Positions 1-7,514 of a DNA stretch of 13,287 nt are shown in pieces. The DNA comes from Alphaproteobacteria bacterium (GTDB lineage: Bacteria > Pseudomonadota > Alphaproteobacteria > RS24). Location: positions 1-13,287 of the forward strand of contig JAQWIP010000010.1 in NCBI GenBank assembly GCA_029248825.1. The letters run 5' to 3'. Numbering within the stretch: position 1 is the first letter of the stretch; every line of letters begins with the position of its first letter. Made by a program: the position numbers and the translations under genes. The notes under the pieces are model-generated. The model had not been told where the DNA came from, made no database searches, and was given only the letters and a program-made list of their open reading frames with translations.

Positions 1-163
1 CACCTTGCCAAGCCATCTCTAGAGTGAAAATCGGCAGGCTCGTGTCGCTAACCAACCAAGCCGAGATATCGCGCACGCTCACCTCTTGCACACGCGGTGT
101 GGCTTGCGCGGGCAGACAGGCCAAACTGGCAAATAACATCAGGCTGACAAAAAGACCGCGCAT
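1..163 (-). CDS. M16 family peptidase-like protein, second of a pair (partial, C-terminus outside window)
   Basis: Only the first 54 codons are present; the gene continues past position 1. The product starts MRGLFVSLMLFASLACLPAQA, a typical Sec signal peptide with a likely cleavage site after AQA (residue 21). It continues with VQEVSVRDISAWLVSDTSLP, which resembles the first beta strands of M16 proteins, where a short stretch of the form 'GIEAWLVEDHTVP' is common. The ATG shares its first base with the TAA stop of the upstream M16 gene, so translation is probably coupled. Paired M16 genes in alphaproteobacteria usually encode one catalytic and one zinc-site-lacking subunit, both periplasmic. 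By position this would be the non-catalytic partner, but the zinc-motif region lies outside the window, so that is inference. Confidence 0.7.
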   Translation of the reverse strand, partial: MRGLFVSLMLFASLACLPAQATPRVQEVSVRDISAWLVSDTSLPIFTLEMAWQG

Positions 164-1530
164 TATGGTGTCTCTGGTTTCGTCTCGCCCGACAAATGAC
201 CTGTCAAGCTGTGGTCTATACGCAATAGTTTTTGAGCCGCGAGGCGCACGTCTTCGGCGGTCACGGCCTCAATATCGCGCGTCCAATTCAGCACCTCTTC
301 GGGCGTCAGGCCGAGCATGGCGGCACGGCCAAAAATATCGGCCATGCTTTGTTGGCTATCGCGCGCGAACAAGGCGCTGGAGACCAATTGCATTTTGGCG
401 CGCGCCACTTCCGCCTCGCTAGGCAGCGTTTGCTTTGCGCGCTCGATTTGCGCATCGACGGATTTTGCAATCGCGTCGAAGGAAGCGGTAGGGGCAAGGC
501 TTGCATAAATCATCAGCTCGCCATTATCGAGCCGCGCGCTATCGACATAGGCGCCAACGCCGCTGGCCAGTTTTTGCTCCACCACAAGGGCTTGGTAAAG
601 CCGCCCCGTCAGTCCGCCGTCTAGCACTTCGGCCAACACATCGGCGGCGGCGAATAGGCGGCGATTTTGCGCCGTGCTTTGCGGCAAACGATACATCCGC
701 CGCCAACTGTCTTGGCGCACGCGCGCATCGACGCGCACCTGTGGTTTTGTGAAATCGGCGACGCGTAAATCACGCGCCACACGGCGTGGCTCGCGGGGGG
801 CTTGGCTGGGTTTCAGCCCGCCATAATGCGTCTCGGCCAAAGGCAAAACCTCGGCCAGAGTGACCGCGCCCGCGACCACTAAGACGCTATTATCGGGCGC
901 ATAATAACGCTCGTAAAAGCTTTGCGCATCGGCGGCATTGAGCGCGCTAATCTCGTCGCGCCAGCCAATGACCGGCACCGCATACCCGGTGCCAGCGTGC
1001 AGGCGTTTGCGCATTTGCTCGCTCAGCAAGCTGCTGGGGCGACCATCGACACGCATCGAGCGTTCTTCCAAAATCACATCGCGCTCGACCGCCACAATAT
1101 CTGGATTGATGATGAGCGCGCGCATCCGCTCGGCTTCCATCTGCATCATGATGGGCAGTTTATCGCGTGCGATGCGTTGAAAATAAGCGGTGTAATCATA
1201 GGAGGTGAAAGCATTATCTTGGCCACCGAGGCGCGCCACGGTTTTGGAAAACTCGCCGGGGGCGATTTTTTCCGTGCCGCGAAACATCAAATGCTCAAAG
1301 AAATGCGCGATGCCAGATTTACCCAGCGGCTCATCCGCCGAGCCGACCCGATACCACACCATATGCGTCACCACATCGGCGCGCGGGTCGGGCAGAACAA
1401 TAATCTCGAGGCCATTGGCTAATTTGGCAGTCTCAACTTTAGGGCCATCGAGGCTTGGTTTGCCATGCCACCAAAGGGCGCTGGCGCACAAGCCAATGAG
1501 GCTTGCTAAGAGTAAAACCCATTTTGTCAT
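163..1530 (-). CDS. M16 family zinc metallopeptidase (catalytic subunit)
   Basis: This 455-residue protein is a normal length for a bacterial M16 (pitrilysin/insulinase/MPP-like) peptidase. It has the inverted zinc motif HFFEH at residues 76-80, with the third zinc ligand expected among the paired glutamates at 155-156 in ILEERSMR, about 75 residues on as the family requires. Residues 4-21 are hydrophobic and likely a signal peptide or anchor, placing the enzyme in the periplasm. The C-terminal half carries the second M16 domain, around YRLPQSTAQN and the GGLTGRLYQALV region. The ATG lies 7 bases after the stop of the DUF3035 lipoprotein gene, and the stop overlaps the next M16 start by one base, so it sits within a tight operon. 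Family and active site are clear; the physiological substrate is unknown. Confidence 0.93.
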   Translation of the reverse strand: MTKWVLLLASLIGLCASALWWHGKPSLDGPKVETAKLANGLEIIVLPDPRADVVTHMVWYRVGSADEPLGKSGIAHFFEHLMFRGTEKIAPGEFSKTVARLGGQDNAFTSYDYTAYFQRIARDKLPIMMQMEAERMRALIINPDIVAVERDVILEERSMRVDGRPSSLLSEQMRKRLHAGTGYAVPVIGWRDEISALNAADAQSFYERYYAPDNSVLVVAGAVTLAEVLPLAETHYGGLKPSQAPREPRRVARDLRVADFTKPQVRVDARVRQDSWRRMYRLPQSTAQNRRLFAAADVLAEVLDGGLTGRLYQALVVEQKLASGVGAYVDSARLDNGELMIYASLAPTASFDAIAKSVDAQIERAKQTLPSEAEVARAKMQLVSSALFARDSQQSMADIFGRAAMLGLTPEEVLNWTRDIEAVTAEDVRLAAQKLLRIDHSLTGHLSGETKPETP

Positions 1531-1537
1531 CGAGCGC

Positions 1538-1996
1538 CTATTGTGCGTCTTTAGATTGATCTTGGGTTAGCACTTCCACCGTGGTGGCGGCTTCGCTGGC
1601 CTTGCCAAAGGCGCGATTGGTCAATTCTTCGCGAATGCCATTGCCATAGGTGCCGCCGCGCGCGGCTTTGTCCAAGAGGCTTTGCTCGCTTGCGGGGATA
1701 GGCGTTTGCGGCGCATTGGGCAAAACAATAAGCCGCGCCAGTTCCGCGCCCACAGGCGTGGCAGGGCGTGCGCTCTGCGCCGAAGGGGCGCGCAAATTAA
1801 AATCGGGCGGCAAAATCAGCGGCGCTTGGCGAACCACATTAAATTCATCGGGCGGATTTTTGGCATAGCCCAAACCGCTGCCGCCATTGCCACCGCAAGC
1901 CGTCAGACTTGCCGCCAGGGCGACCCCACTTATGGCTTTTAAGCCAAAGGACAGACCAGAATTTTTTGCCGTTTTATTGCTCACAATGTGCCTCAT
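1538..1996 (-). CDS. DUF3035 lipoprotein, BamF-like outer-membrane assembly subunit
   Basis: This 152-residue protein has a lipoprotein signal ending in LTAC, with the lipidated cysteine at residue 34, followed by a Gly/Ser-rich linker. The segment PPDEFNVVRQAPLILPPDF is the hallmark of the alphaproteobacterial DUF3035 family, whose members are annotated as subunits of the beta-barrel assembly (BAM) complex. It is probably an outer-membrane lipoprotein, and its location right after lspA, which encodes the signal peptidase needed to mature it, fits. Two starts are possible. The ATG at 1996 has GAAGGG 8 bases upstream. A GTG four codons later (1984) has GAGG 6 bases upstream and still leaves a full signal peptide. 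The family call is firm; the BAM role is taken from family annotation. Confidence 0.85.
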   Translation of the reverse strand: MRHIVSNKTAKNSGLSFGLKAISGVALAASLTACGGNGGSGLGYAKNPPDEFNVVRQAPLILPPDFNLRAPSAQSARPATPVGAELARLIVLPNAPQTPIPASEQSLLDKAARGGTYGNGIREELTNRAFGKASEAATTVEVLTQDQSKDAQ

Positions 1997-2004
1997 AAAA
2001 TATG

Positions 2005-2054
2005 CCCTTCGAAGGGGCGAACCCTATCTATAGCTGAAATTACTTTCGGTTCAA
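2005..2054 (-). promoter_or_regulatory. Probable internal promoter and leader hairpin before the DUF3035 lipoprotein gene
   Basis: On the minus strand, TTGAAC (2054-2049) and TATAGA (2032-2027) are 16 bases apart, each matching four of six consensus bases of a sigma-70 type promoter. The gap to the lspA stop is only about 60 bases. Downstream, the palindrome CCCTTCGAAGGG (2005-2016) can form a 4-bp hairpin that contains the GAAGGG ribosome-binding site. The promoter call is by eye. Confidence 0.35.
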
Positions 2055-2055
2055 A

Positions 2056-2550
2056 CTAGTCTGGCGTTTTTTGTGGCCGGATTAAGTCCAACAGCAGCAA
2101 GGCCACCGCCAGACTTATCCAGACATCGGCCAGATTAAACACATACCAATAATAGCCGTCCCAATGCAGCGACACGAAATCGACCACCGCGCCATACCAA
2201 AGGCGGTCGACCAGATTGCCCAAAGCGCCGCCCGCCAGAAGCGCATAAGCTATCCCCACGCGCGCCGTTTCGCCAGCTTTCAACATCCACATAAAATAAC
2301 CAATGGCCAGAACCGCCAAGCCGCTCAGCAGCCAACGGCCAGTGTCGCCGCTACCGTCGAGAAGGCCGTAGCTAATGCCCGGGTTCCAAATAAAAGTGAA
2401 ATCGAGAAACGGCAAAATCGCATGCGGCTCGCCTTCGACAAACCCCGCCCCATGCACAATCGCCCATTTGCTGGTCTGGTCGAGCGCCGCCCAAATGGCC
2501 GCCCAACTCACGCCTTGGGGAATACCAAAAAGCTTAGGCGCTTGCGTCAT
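2056..2550 (-). CDS. lspA: Lipoprotein signal peptidase (signal peptidase II)
   Basis: This inner-membrane aspartyl protease removes signal peptides from prolipoproteins after lipid modification of the cysteine. Numbering from the upstream ATG at 2571, it shows the family blocks in order: LDQTSKW (30-36), WNPGISYGL (62-70), GGALGNLVDR (114-123), VVDF with catalytic Asp131, and FNLADVWI with catalytic Asp149. Four hydrophobic helices are apparent. I prefer the ATG at 2550 (164 residues, beginning MTQAPKLFG), which matches the usual family length. The ATG at 2571 adds seven residues read from sequence that also codes the end of ileS, and neither start has a strong Shine-Dalgarno. The gene overlaps ileS by 17 bases (38 with the earlier start), so coupled translation is likely. 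The ileS-lspA pairing is widely conserved in bacteria. Confidence 0.95.
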   Translation of the reverse strand: MTQAPKLFGIPQGVSWAAIWAALDQTSKWAIVHGAGFVEGEPHAILPFLDFTFIWNPGISYGLLDGSGDTGRWLLSGLAVLAIGYFMWMLKAGETARVGIAYALLAGGALGNLVDRLWYGAVVDFVSLHWDGYYWYVFNLADVWISLAVALLLLDLIRPQKTPD

Positions 2551-5338
2551 AATCTGCCACGGCAGCCGCATCGCGCGGGCTCAAATCTGGATAGCCATCG
2601 ACCGAGCCGACATCGGGAGAAATTTTCCACGAGCGTTGGCATTTTTGCCCTTCGGCCATTTGCGGCACAACGCCGACCTCGGCCACATCCTCTAACTGAA
2701 AGGCGTCGGCAGGCGGGGCTTGGGCGCGAATGTCGATTTGGCTAGTGATGCAAATATCGGCCATGTTCTGGCCCACGGTCACCGCGAATAAATCGTCTTG
2801 CCCGACATAGACAATCGGCGCGGCTTCCAAGCTAGAGCCGATGCGTTTCTCGCGCCGTTCAATTTCTAACGCGCCCGTCACCACGCGCCGAAGCGTCCGA
2901 ATTTTTTCCCATTTATCGGCCAGTTCTTGGTTCGCCCATGTGTCGCCAATGGGGTAGAAGGTTTGCAAATGCACGCTGTCTTGGCTCTGGCCAAAGCGCG
3001 ATTGATATACTTCTTCCATGGTGAAACATAAAACCGGTGCCAACCAACGGGTCAGGCAATGAAAAATCGCATCTATCACGGTGCGGCTTGCGCGGCGCTC
3101 GAGGCTCGTATGCGGGTCGCAATAAAGCGTGTCTTTGCGGATGTCGAAATAAAACGCCGACAGATCCACCGTCATAAAATTAAACAGCGCTTGGTAGATT
3201 TTGCGGAAATCAAAATGATTGTAATTATGGCGCACCAAATCATCCAGCTCGGCCAAGCGATGCAAAATATAGCGCTCCAGCTCGGGCATATCCGCGACAT
3301 CGACTTTTTCGCTGTCGTCAAAACCCGTCAAATTGCCCAATAAAAAGCGAAAGCCGTTGCGCATTTTGCGATAGGCATCGGTATTGGCTTTGATAATTTC
3401 TGGGCCAATGCGCTGGTCTTCGGAATAGTCGCAAGACACGGTCCACAGACGAATAATCTCGGCGCCCGATTGCTGAATGAGCTTTAGGGGGTCGACGGCA
3501 TTGCCGATGGATTTAGACATTTTTTTGCCTTTTTCATCCATGGTAAAGCCATGCGTGATGACGTTTTTATAAGGCGCCACACCGCGCGTGGCGCAGCTTT
3601 CCAGCAAGGAAGATTGAAACCAACCTCGGTGCTGGTCGGAGCCTTCGAAATAAACATCGGCAGGCCAATGCAAATCGTCGCGCGCTTCTAAAACAAAAGC
3701 ATGGGTCACGCCGCTATCGAACCAAACATCGAGAATATCGCTGACTTGGTCAAAATCTTCCGCCTTATAGGTATCGCCAAGGAAGACTTGCGGGTCGGTA
3801 TCGAACCAAGCGTCGGCGCCTTTTTCGGCAATCGCGTCGACAATGCGTTGGTTGACTTGCGGGTCGCGCAAAATCGCGCCATCGGCTTTGGCGGCGAAAA
3901 TTGTCAGCGGCACTCCCCAAGCGCGTTGGCGCGAGATAACCCAATCGGGACGGTTTTCGACCATGGCATGAATGCGATTGCGCCCTGCTTTGGGATACCA
4001 ATGCACCTCGTCAATGGCCTTCAGGGCTTTGTCGCGTAGACCCGTTTCGCTCATCGAGATAAACCACTGCGGCGTATTGCGAAAAATCAGCGGCGCTTTC
4101 GAGCGCCAGCTATGCGGATAAGAATGGCGCAATTTGCCTTTGGCCAATAGCCGCTCGGCCTCCACCAAAGCGCCGATAACGCCGCCATTGGCATCGCCAT
4201 CTTTGCCCTTTTCGTCCAGCACGCGTTTGCCTGCAAATAGCGGCACATGCTCGTAATAGACGCCCGCCTCATCCACGGTAAACGGCACTTCGATATTATA
4301 TTTTAACCCCAATTCAAAATCATCTTGGCCATGGCCGGGCGCAATATGCACCAGTCCCGTGCCGGTTTCATCGGTCACGAAATCGCCAGCCAAAACCGGC
4401 ACATCATAATCATAGCCTTGGCCATGCAGGGGATGATGACAAATCAGACCCGCAGGGTCGATGTCTTGCAGGCGCGTATAATCTTCTATTTTGGCAGCCT
4501 GCATCACGCGCTCGGCCAGACCATCGCATAAAACAAGCTTGTCGCCATTGGCTTCATACAAGCCATAAGTCAAACCGGGGGCATAGGCGATGGCGCGATT
4601 GGCCGGAATCGTCCACGGCGTCGTCGTCCAAATCACCGCAAAACTATCGACCATGCCTTGCACGGGAAATTTCACGAAAATCGTCGGCGAGACATGCTCT
4701 TCATATTCCACTTCGGCTTCGGCGAGGGCGGTTTTTTCGACCACCGACCACATCACAGGTTTCGAGCCGCGATACAATGAGCCATCCATGAGGAATTTTT
4801 GAAACTCTTTGACAATCGTCGCTTCGGCTTCAAAGGCCATCGTCGTATAGGGGTTTTCCCAATCGCCTTGCACGCCGAGGCGCTGGAATTGTTCGGATTG
4901 AACGTCGACCCATTTTTTGGCGAATTGGCGGCACTGTTCGCGAAATTCGCTGGCCGGAACCTCATCTTTATCGAGGCCTTTATTGCGATACTGCTCTTCA
5001 ATCTTCCATTCAATCGGCAGGCCGTGGCAATCCCAACCGGGAACATAAACGGCGTTTTTGCCCATCAGCTGTTGCGAGCGGACAATCACATCTTTCAAAA
5101 TTTTATTCAGCGAGTGGCCGATATGGATATCTCCATTGGCATAGGGAGGGCCATCGTGCAGCACAAAATTCTCGCGCGATTTGCCTTGCTCGCGAATTTT
5201 ATCGCGCAAGCCAATGGTGTCCCAATGCGCCAGCAAATCGGGTTCGCGTTTGGGCAGGCCGGCCTTCATTGGAAATTCGGTCTGCGGCAAATTCAGCGTG
5301 TCGCGATAATCGCGGGGCTTGTCTTCTGTGTCACTCAT
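2534..5338 (-). CDS. ileS: Isoleucine--tRNA ligase
   Basis: This class I aminoacyl-tRNA synthetase charges tRNA-Ile in the cytoplasm. Numbering from an in-frame GTG at 5350, it shows HIGH at 76-79 within GPPYANGDIHIGHS, the CP1 editing domain including WTTTPWTIPANRAIA (241-255), and KMSKS at 610-614 followed by IGN. The Rossmann, editing, anticodon-binding and C-terminal regions are all present, at 934-938 residues against 938 in E. coli. I prefer the ATG at 5338 (MSDTEDK) as the start because it gives a conventional N-terminus; the GTG at 5350 would add four residues. The C-terminal zinc-finger region keeps its layout but only one of four cysteines (C904; S907, S924 and D927 replace the rest). 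It lies 69 bases after ribF and overlaps lspA. Confidence 0.98.
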   Translation of the reverse strand: MSDTEDKPRDYRDTLNLPQTEFPMKAGLPKREPDLLAHWDTIGLRDKIREQGKSRENFVLHDGPPYANGDIHIGHSLNKILKDVIVRSQQLMGKNAVYVPGWDCHGLPIEWKIEEQYRNKGLDKDEVPASEFREQCRQFAKKWVDVQSEQFQRLGVQGDWENPYTTMAFEAEATIVKEFQKFLMDGSLYRGSKPVMWSVVEKTALAEAEVEYEEHVSPTIFVKFPVQGMVDSFAVIWTTTPWTIPANRAIAYAPGLTYGLYEANGDKLVLCDGLAERVMQAAKIEDYTRLQDIDPAGLICHHPLHGQGYDYDVPVLAGDFVTDETGTGLVHIAPGHGQDDFELGLKYNIEVPFTVDEAGVYYEHVPLFAGKRVLDEKGKDGDANGGVIGALVEAERLLAKGKLRHSYPHSWRSKAPLIFRNTPQWFISMSETGLRDKALKAIDEVHWYPKAGRNRIHAMVENRPDWVISRQRAWGVPLTIFAAKADGAILRDPQVNQRIVDAIAEKGADAWFDTDPQVFLGDTYKAEDFDQVSDILDVWFDSGVTHAFVLEARDDLHWPADVYFEGSDQHRGWFQSSLLESCATRGVAPYKNVITHGFTMDEKGKKMSKSIGNAVDPLKLIQQSGAEIIRLWTVSCDYSEDQRIGPEIIKANTDAYRKMRNGFRFLLGNLTGFDDSEKVDVADMPELERYILHRLAELDDLVRHNYNHFDFRKIYQALFNFMTVDLSAFYFDIRKDTLYCDPHTSLERRASRTVIDAIFHCLTRWLAPVLCFTMEEVYQSRFGQSQDSVHLQTFYPIGDTWANQELADKWEKIRTLRRVVTGALEIERREKRIGSSLEAAPIVYVGQDDLFAVTVGQNMADICITSQIDIRAQAPPADAFQLEDVAEVGVVPQMAEGQKCQRSWKISPDVGSVDGYPDLSPRDAAAVADYDASA

Positions 5339-5384
5339 ATTTGGTCTCACTCTCGCCGCTTTGTAGCAATCTCGCCCTCGGCTG

Positions 5385-5402
5385 CCAAGCGAATTGGCTT
5401 GG
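5385..5402 (-). repeat. Small inverted repeat between ribF and ileS
   Basis: CCAAGC (5385-5390) and GCTTGG (5397-5402) are exact reverse complements around a 6-base loop, just after the ribF stop. No T-run follows on the minus strand, so it does not look like an intrinsic terminator. It could be a processing or stability hairpin in the ribF-ileS transcript, but six base pairs may also be chance. Confidence 0.3.
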
Positions 5403-5407
5403 AGGTT

Positions 5408-6388
5408 TTATGGGGTTTGTCTTAACTGACTTTTGGCTGTGTCGCTATCTAACGCAATTTGGGCGGTCAGCGCTTCCAGCCCGTCGAATTTTTGTTCGGG
5501 GCGAATGAAGTGCAGTAAAGAGACCTGCAAATTGGCGTCATAAATATCGCCATCGAAATCGAACAAATGCGTTTCGAGGCGCGCCTTGTCGGTGCCGACA
5601 GTTGGGCGCAAGCCGAGATTGGCCACGCCATCCAAAACATGTCCGGCAAAGGCGCCATCTAAAATTTCGGCGCGCACGGCATAGACGCCAAATTTGGGCA
5701 GCACATAATCTTCCAGCGCCATGTTGGCGGTGGCAAAACCGATGGTGCGCCCGCGTTGGTCGCCGTGCTGCACTTCGCCTTCAATGGCGAAAGCATGACC
5801 CATAAGGGCGGCGGCATTTTCTGGCTCGCCATCGCGCAAGAAATTGCGAATGGCAGAAGACGAATAAGGGGCGGTGCTATCGGGTTGCAAAACCGCGCTG
5901 GTGGCATGGGTTTCAAAGCCCAGTTTTTCGCCATAGGTTTGCAACATCGCGAAATTGCCCTTGCGGCCTTTGCCGAAACAAAAATCATAGCCCACACAAA
6001 CCGCTTTCACGCCCAGCTGCGTGGATAAAATATCGTGGATGAAATCCTCGGCTTCGCAAGCCGCCATATTGGCATCAAACGGCAAGGCGAGGGTAAAATC
6101 GACGCCCAATTGCGCCAATAAAGCCGCGCGCGTTACCAATCGGGTGAGGCGAAAAGGCGGCGCGTCGGGCGCGAAAAACTGCTGCGGATGCGGGTCGAAT
6201 AACATCACCCCAAGCGGCGCGCCCAAACGATCGGCGGTGGCGCGCGCCTGCGCGATGACTTGCTGATGCCCCAAATGCACGCCATCAAAATTGCCAATCG
6301 CCAGCACACAGTTTTTGGCTGTTGCATCGGTTGGAAGCTCGGCGAGGCTGCGATAGAGCGCAGTTTGTTTGGCGGCGGTATTGGTCAT
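5408..6388 (-). CDS. ribF: Bifunctional riboflavin kinase / FAD synthetase
   Basis: This enzyme converts riboflavin to FMN and then FMN to FAD in the cytoplasm. At 326 residues it is normal for prokaryotic RibF. The N-terminal nucleotidyltransferase domain shows GNFDGVHLGH at 32-41, FDPHPQQFF near 64-72, and SSSAIR near 176-181. The C-terminal flavokinase domain shows GRTIGFATAN at 213-222, NLGLRPTVG at 257-265, and ETHLFDF near 272-278, containing the expected catalytic glutamate. The usual flavokinase PTAN motif reads ATAN here (Ala219 for Pro), a mild deviation. It is 41 bases downstream of the HAD gene and upstream of ileS. A ribF-ileS-lspA order is common in proteobacteria, so co-transcription is expected. 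Confidence 0.96.
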   Translation of the reverse strand: MTNTAAKQTALYRSLAELPTDATAKNCVLAIGNFDGVHLGHQQVIAQARATADRLGAPLGVMLFDPHPQQFFAPDAPPFRLTRLVTRAALLAQLGVDFTLALPFDANMAACEAEDFIHDILSTQLGVKAVCVGYDFCFGKGRKGNFAMLQTYGEKLGFETHATSAVLQPDSTAPYSSSAIRNFLRDGEPENAAALMGHAFAIEGEVQHGDQRGRTIGFATANMALEDYVLPKFGVYAVRAEILDGAFAGHVLDGVANLGLRPTVGTDKARLETHLFDFDGDIYDANLQVSLLHFIRPEQKFDGLEALTAQIALDSDTAKSQLRQTP

Positions 6389-6429
6389 GGGGAAACCCTA
6401 AAGGCAATGCGGTGAACAGACAAGCCAAC

Positions 6430-7305
6430 TCACCACGTCAAATGGCGGATGGCGTAGCGCGCCTGCGTGTCTTCTTCGCGCAATAATTTGACGATATCTT
6501 CCGCCGTGTCGACTTTGGCACCCGAGGCGCCAGCCAAGCCGCCGCTGATGAACAAAGCATCGACGCCTGCGCTTTGCGCGCCCGGAATATCGGTTTTCGG
6601 GCCATCGCCAATCGCCAACATGCGCGGCGCATCGAGGCCGGTCATCTCGGCCAACATGGCTTTGGCGCGCGCATAGACGGTTGGGTAGGGCTTGCCCATC
6701 CAAATGACCTCGCCGCCTTTCGCCTCATAGACTTCCGCCACGGCGCCTGCGCAGAAAATAATCTTATCCCCCATTTGCACTTGGCGGTCGGGGTTGGGGC
6801 AGATGAGCGGCAATTTGCGCGCCAATATATCGTCCAGAAAATCGGCATAATCATCGGGCGTTTCAGTGGTCTCTTTATACATGCCGGAAAACAGAACCAC
6901 ATCGGCGTCTTCTTTATCGACCAATTCGATATCCAGACCCGCCACCAAATCGGCATCTTTATCGGGGCCAACGTGGTGGCATGTTTTGCCTTGCGCGCCC
7001 AGCTCGGTCAGCAAACTGCGCGTGGCATCGCCGGAGGTTAAAATATCGTCATAGGAGGTGCGCGCATTGCCAATTTCATCGAGCCGATGGAGCGCGGTTT
7101 GACCTGGGCGCGGCGCATTGGACAGAAGCAAAACTTTGCCGCCGCCCTCGCGGAAATTTTTCAACGCCGCATCGACGCCCGCAAAAGGTTCGCGGCCATT
7201 GTGCAGAACGCCCCAAATATCGCAAATCACCGCATCATAATGTTCGGCAATATCGCGAAAACCATCCAGCATTTGCGGCAAGTAAGGGGCATCTGATTGG
7301 GTCAT
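6430..7305 (-). CDS. HAD-superfamily subfamily IIA hydrolase (TIGR01459-type, NagD-like)
   Basis: This 291-residue cytoplasmic protein follows the HAD-IIA layout: motif I DIWGVLHNG from Asp29, motif II LLSNAPRP with Ser62, a capping region containing CPNPDRQ (169-175), motif III Lys205 in GKPYPTVYARA, and motif IV GDGPKTDIPGA with Asp234 and Asp239. The residue two after the nucleophile, normally the acid/base aspartate, is Trp31; this Trp is characteristic of the alphaproteobacterial TIGR01459 group. The best guess is a sugar- or small-metabolite phosphatase, but no substrate is known. It is the first gene of the minus cluster, so it is probably led by a promoter in the divergent region. Its start codon lies in a 14-bp tandem duplication, and an AAGG sits 11 bases before the upstream copy's ATG. 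Confidence 0.9.
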   Translation of the reverse strand: MTQSDAPYLPQMLDGFRDIAEHYDAVICDIWGVLHNGREPFAGVDAALKNFREGGGKVLLLSNAPRPGQTALHRLDEIGNARTSYDDILTSGDATRSLLTELGAQGKTCHHVGPDKDADLVAGLDIELVDKEDADVVLFSGMYKETTETPDDYADFLDDILARKLPLICPNPDRQVQMGDKIIFCAGAVAEVYEAKGGEVIWMGKPYPTVYARAKAMLAEMTGLDAPRMLAIGDGPKTDIPGAQSAGVDALFISGGLAGASGAKVDTAEDIVKLLREEDTQARYAIRHLTW

Positions 7306-7322
7306 AAGGATTGGGTCATAAG
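7295..7322. repeat. 14-bp exact tandem duplication over the HAD gene start codon
   Basis: The unit GATTGGGTCATAAG occurs at 7295-7308 and again at 7309-7322 with no mismatch. On the minus strand each copy carries TTATGACCCAATC, so the start codon and first three codons are duplicated. The upstream ATG (7319) is out of frame and reads ATG ACC CAA TCC TTA TGA, stopping at a TGA that overlaps the real ATG. Confidence 0.9.
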
Positions 7323-7514
7323 AGAGACAACCTTTTCGGGGTTTAAAAGCGGGCAGGGGCGCGTGACCCCTGATATAGCGCGAAGCTGCCTGTTTCCTGC
7401 GCTGGCGTCAAGTCTTAGCTTGAAGCGCGCGCGGCTGCATTCAAAAGTTGACGCAAGGGCGATATCTGTTAGCTTTTCGGGCAATAAAACCTGCCACATA
7501 ATTAGGAGCAAACT
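7323..7514. promoter_or_regulatory. Divergent intergenic region between the HAD gene and the SDR gene
   Basis: Two outward-facing TTGACG hexamers are the best -35 candidates: 7448-7453 on the plus strand for the dehydrogenase and 7411-7406 on the minus strand for the HAD operon. They form an inverted repeat (GCGTCAA / TTGACGC). Neither has a convincing -10 at 16-18 bases; TATATC on the minus strand (7377-7372) is too far away. AGGGG (7355-7359) and CCCCT (7367-7371) could form a small hairpin in the HAD leader. AGGAG at 7504-7508, six bases before the ATG at 7515, is the clear ribosome-binding site for the dehydrogenase. Confidence 0.35.

Noticed and set aside
4799..5425. A 208-codon plus-strand frame opposite the start of ileS, and other long plus-strand frames at 2164-2745 and 922-1422
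   Set aside because: Each is a shadow of a well-supported minus-strand gene (ileS, lspA, M16 peptidase) and has no family features.
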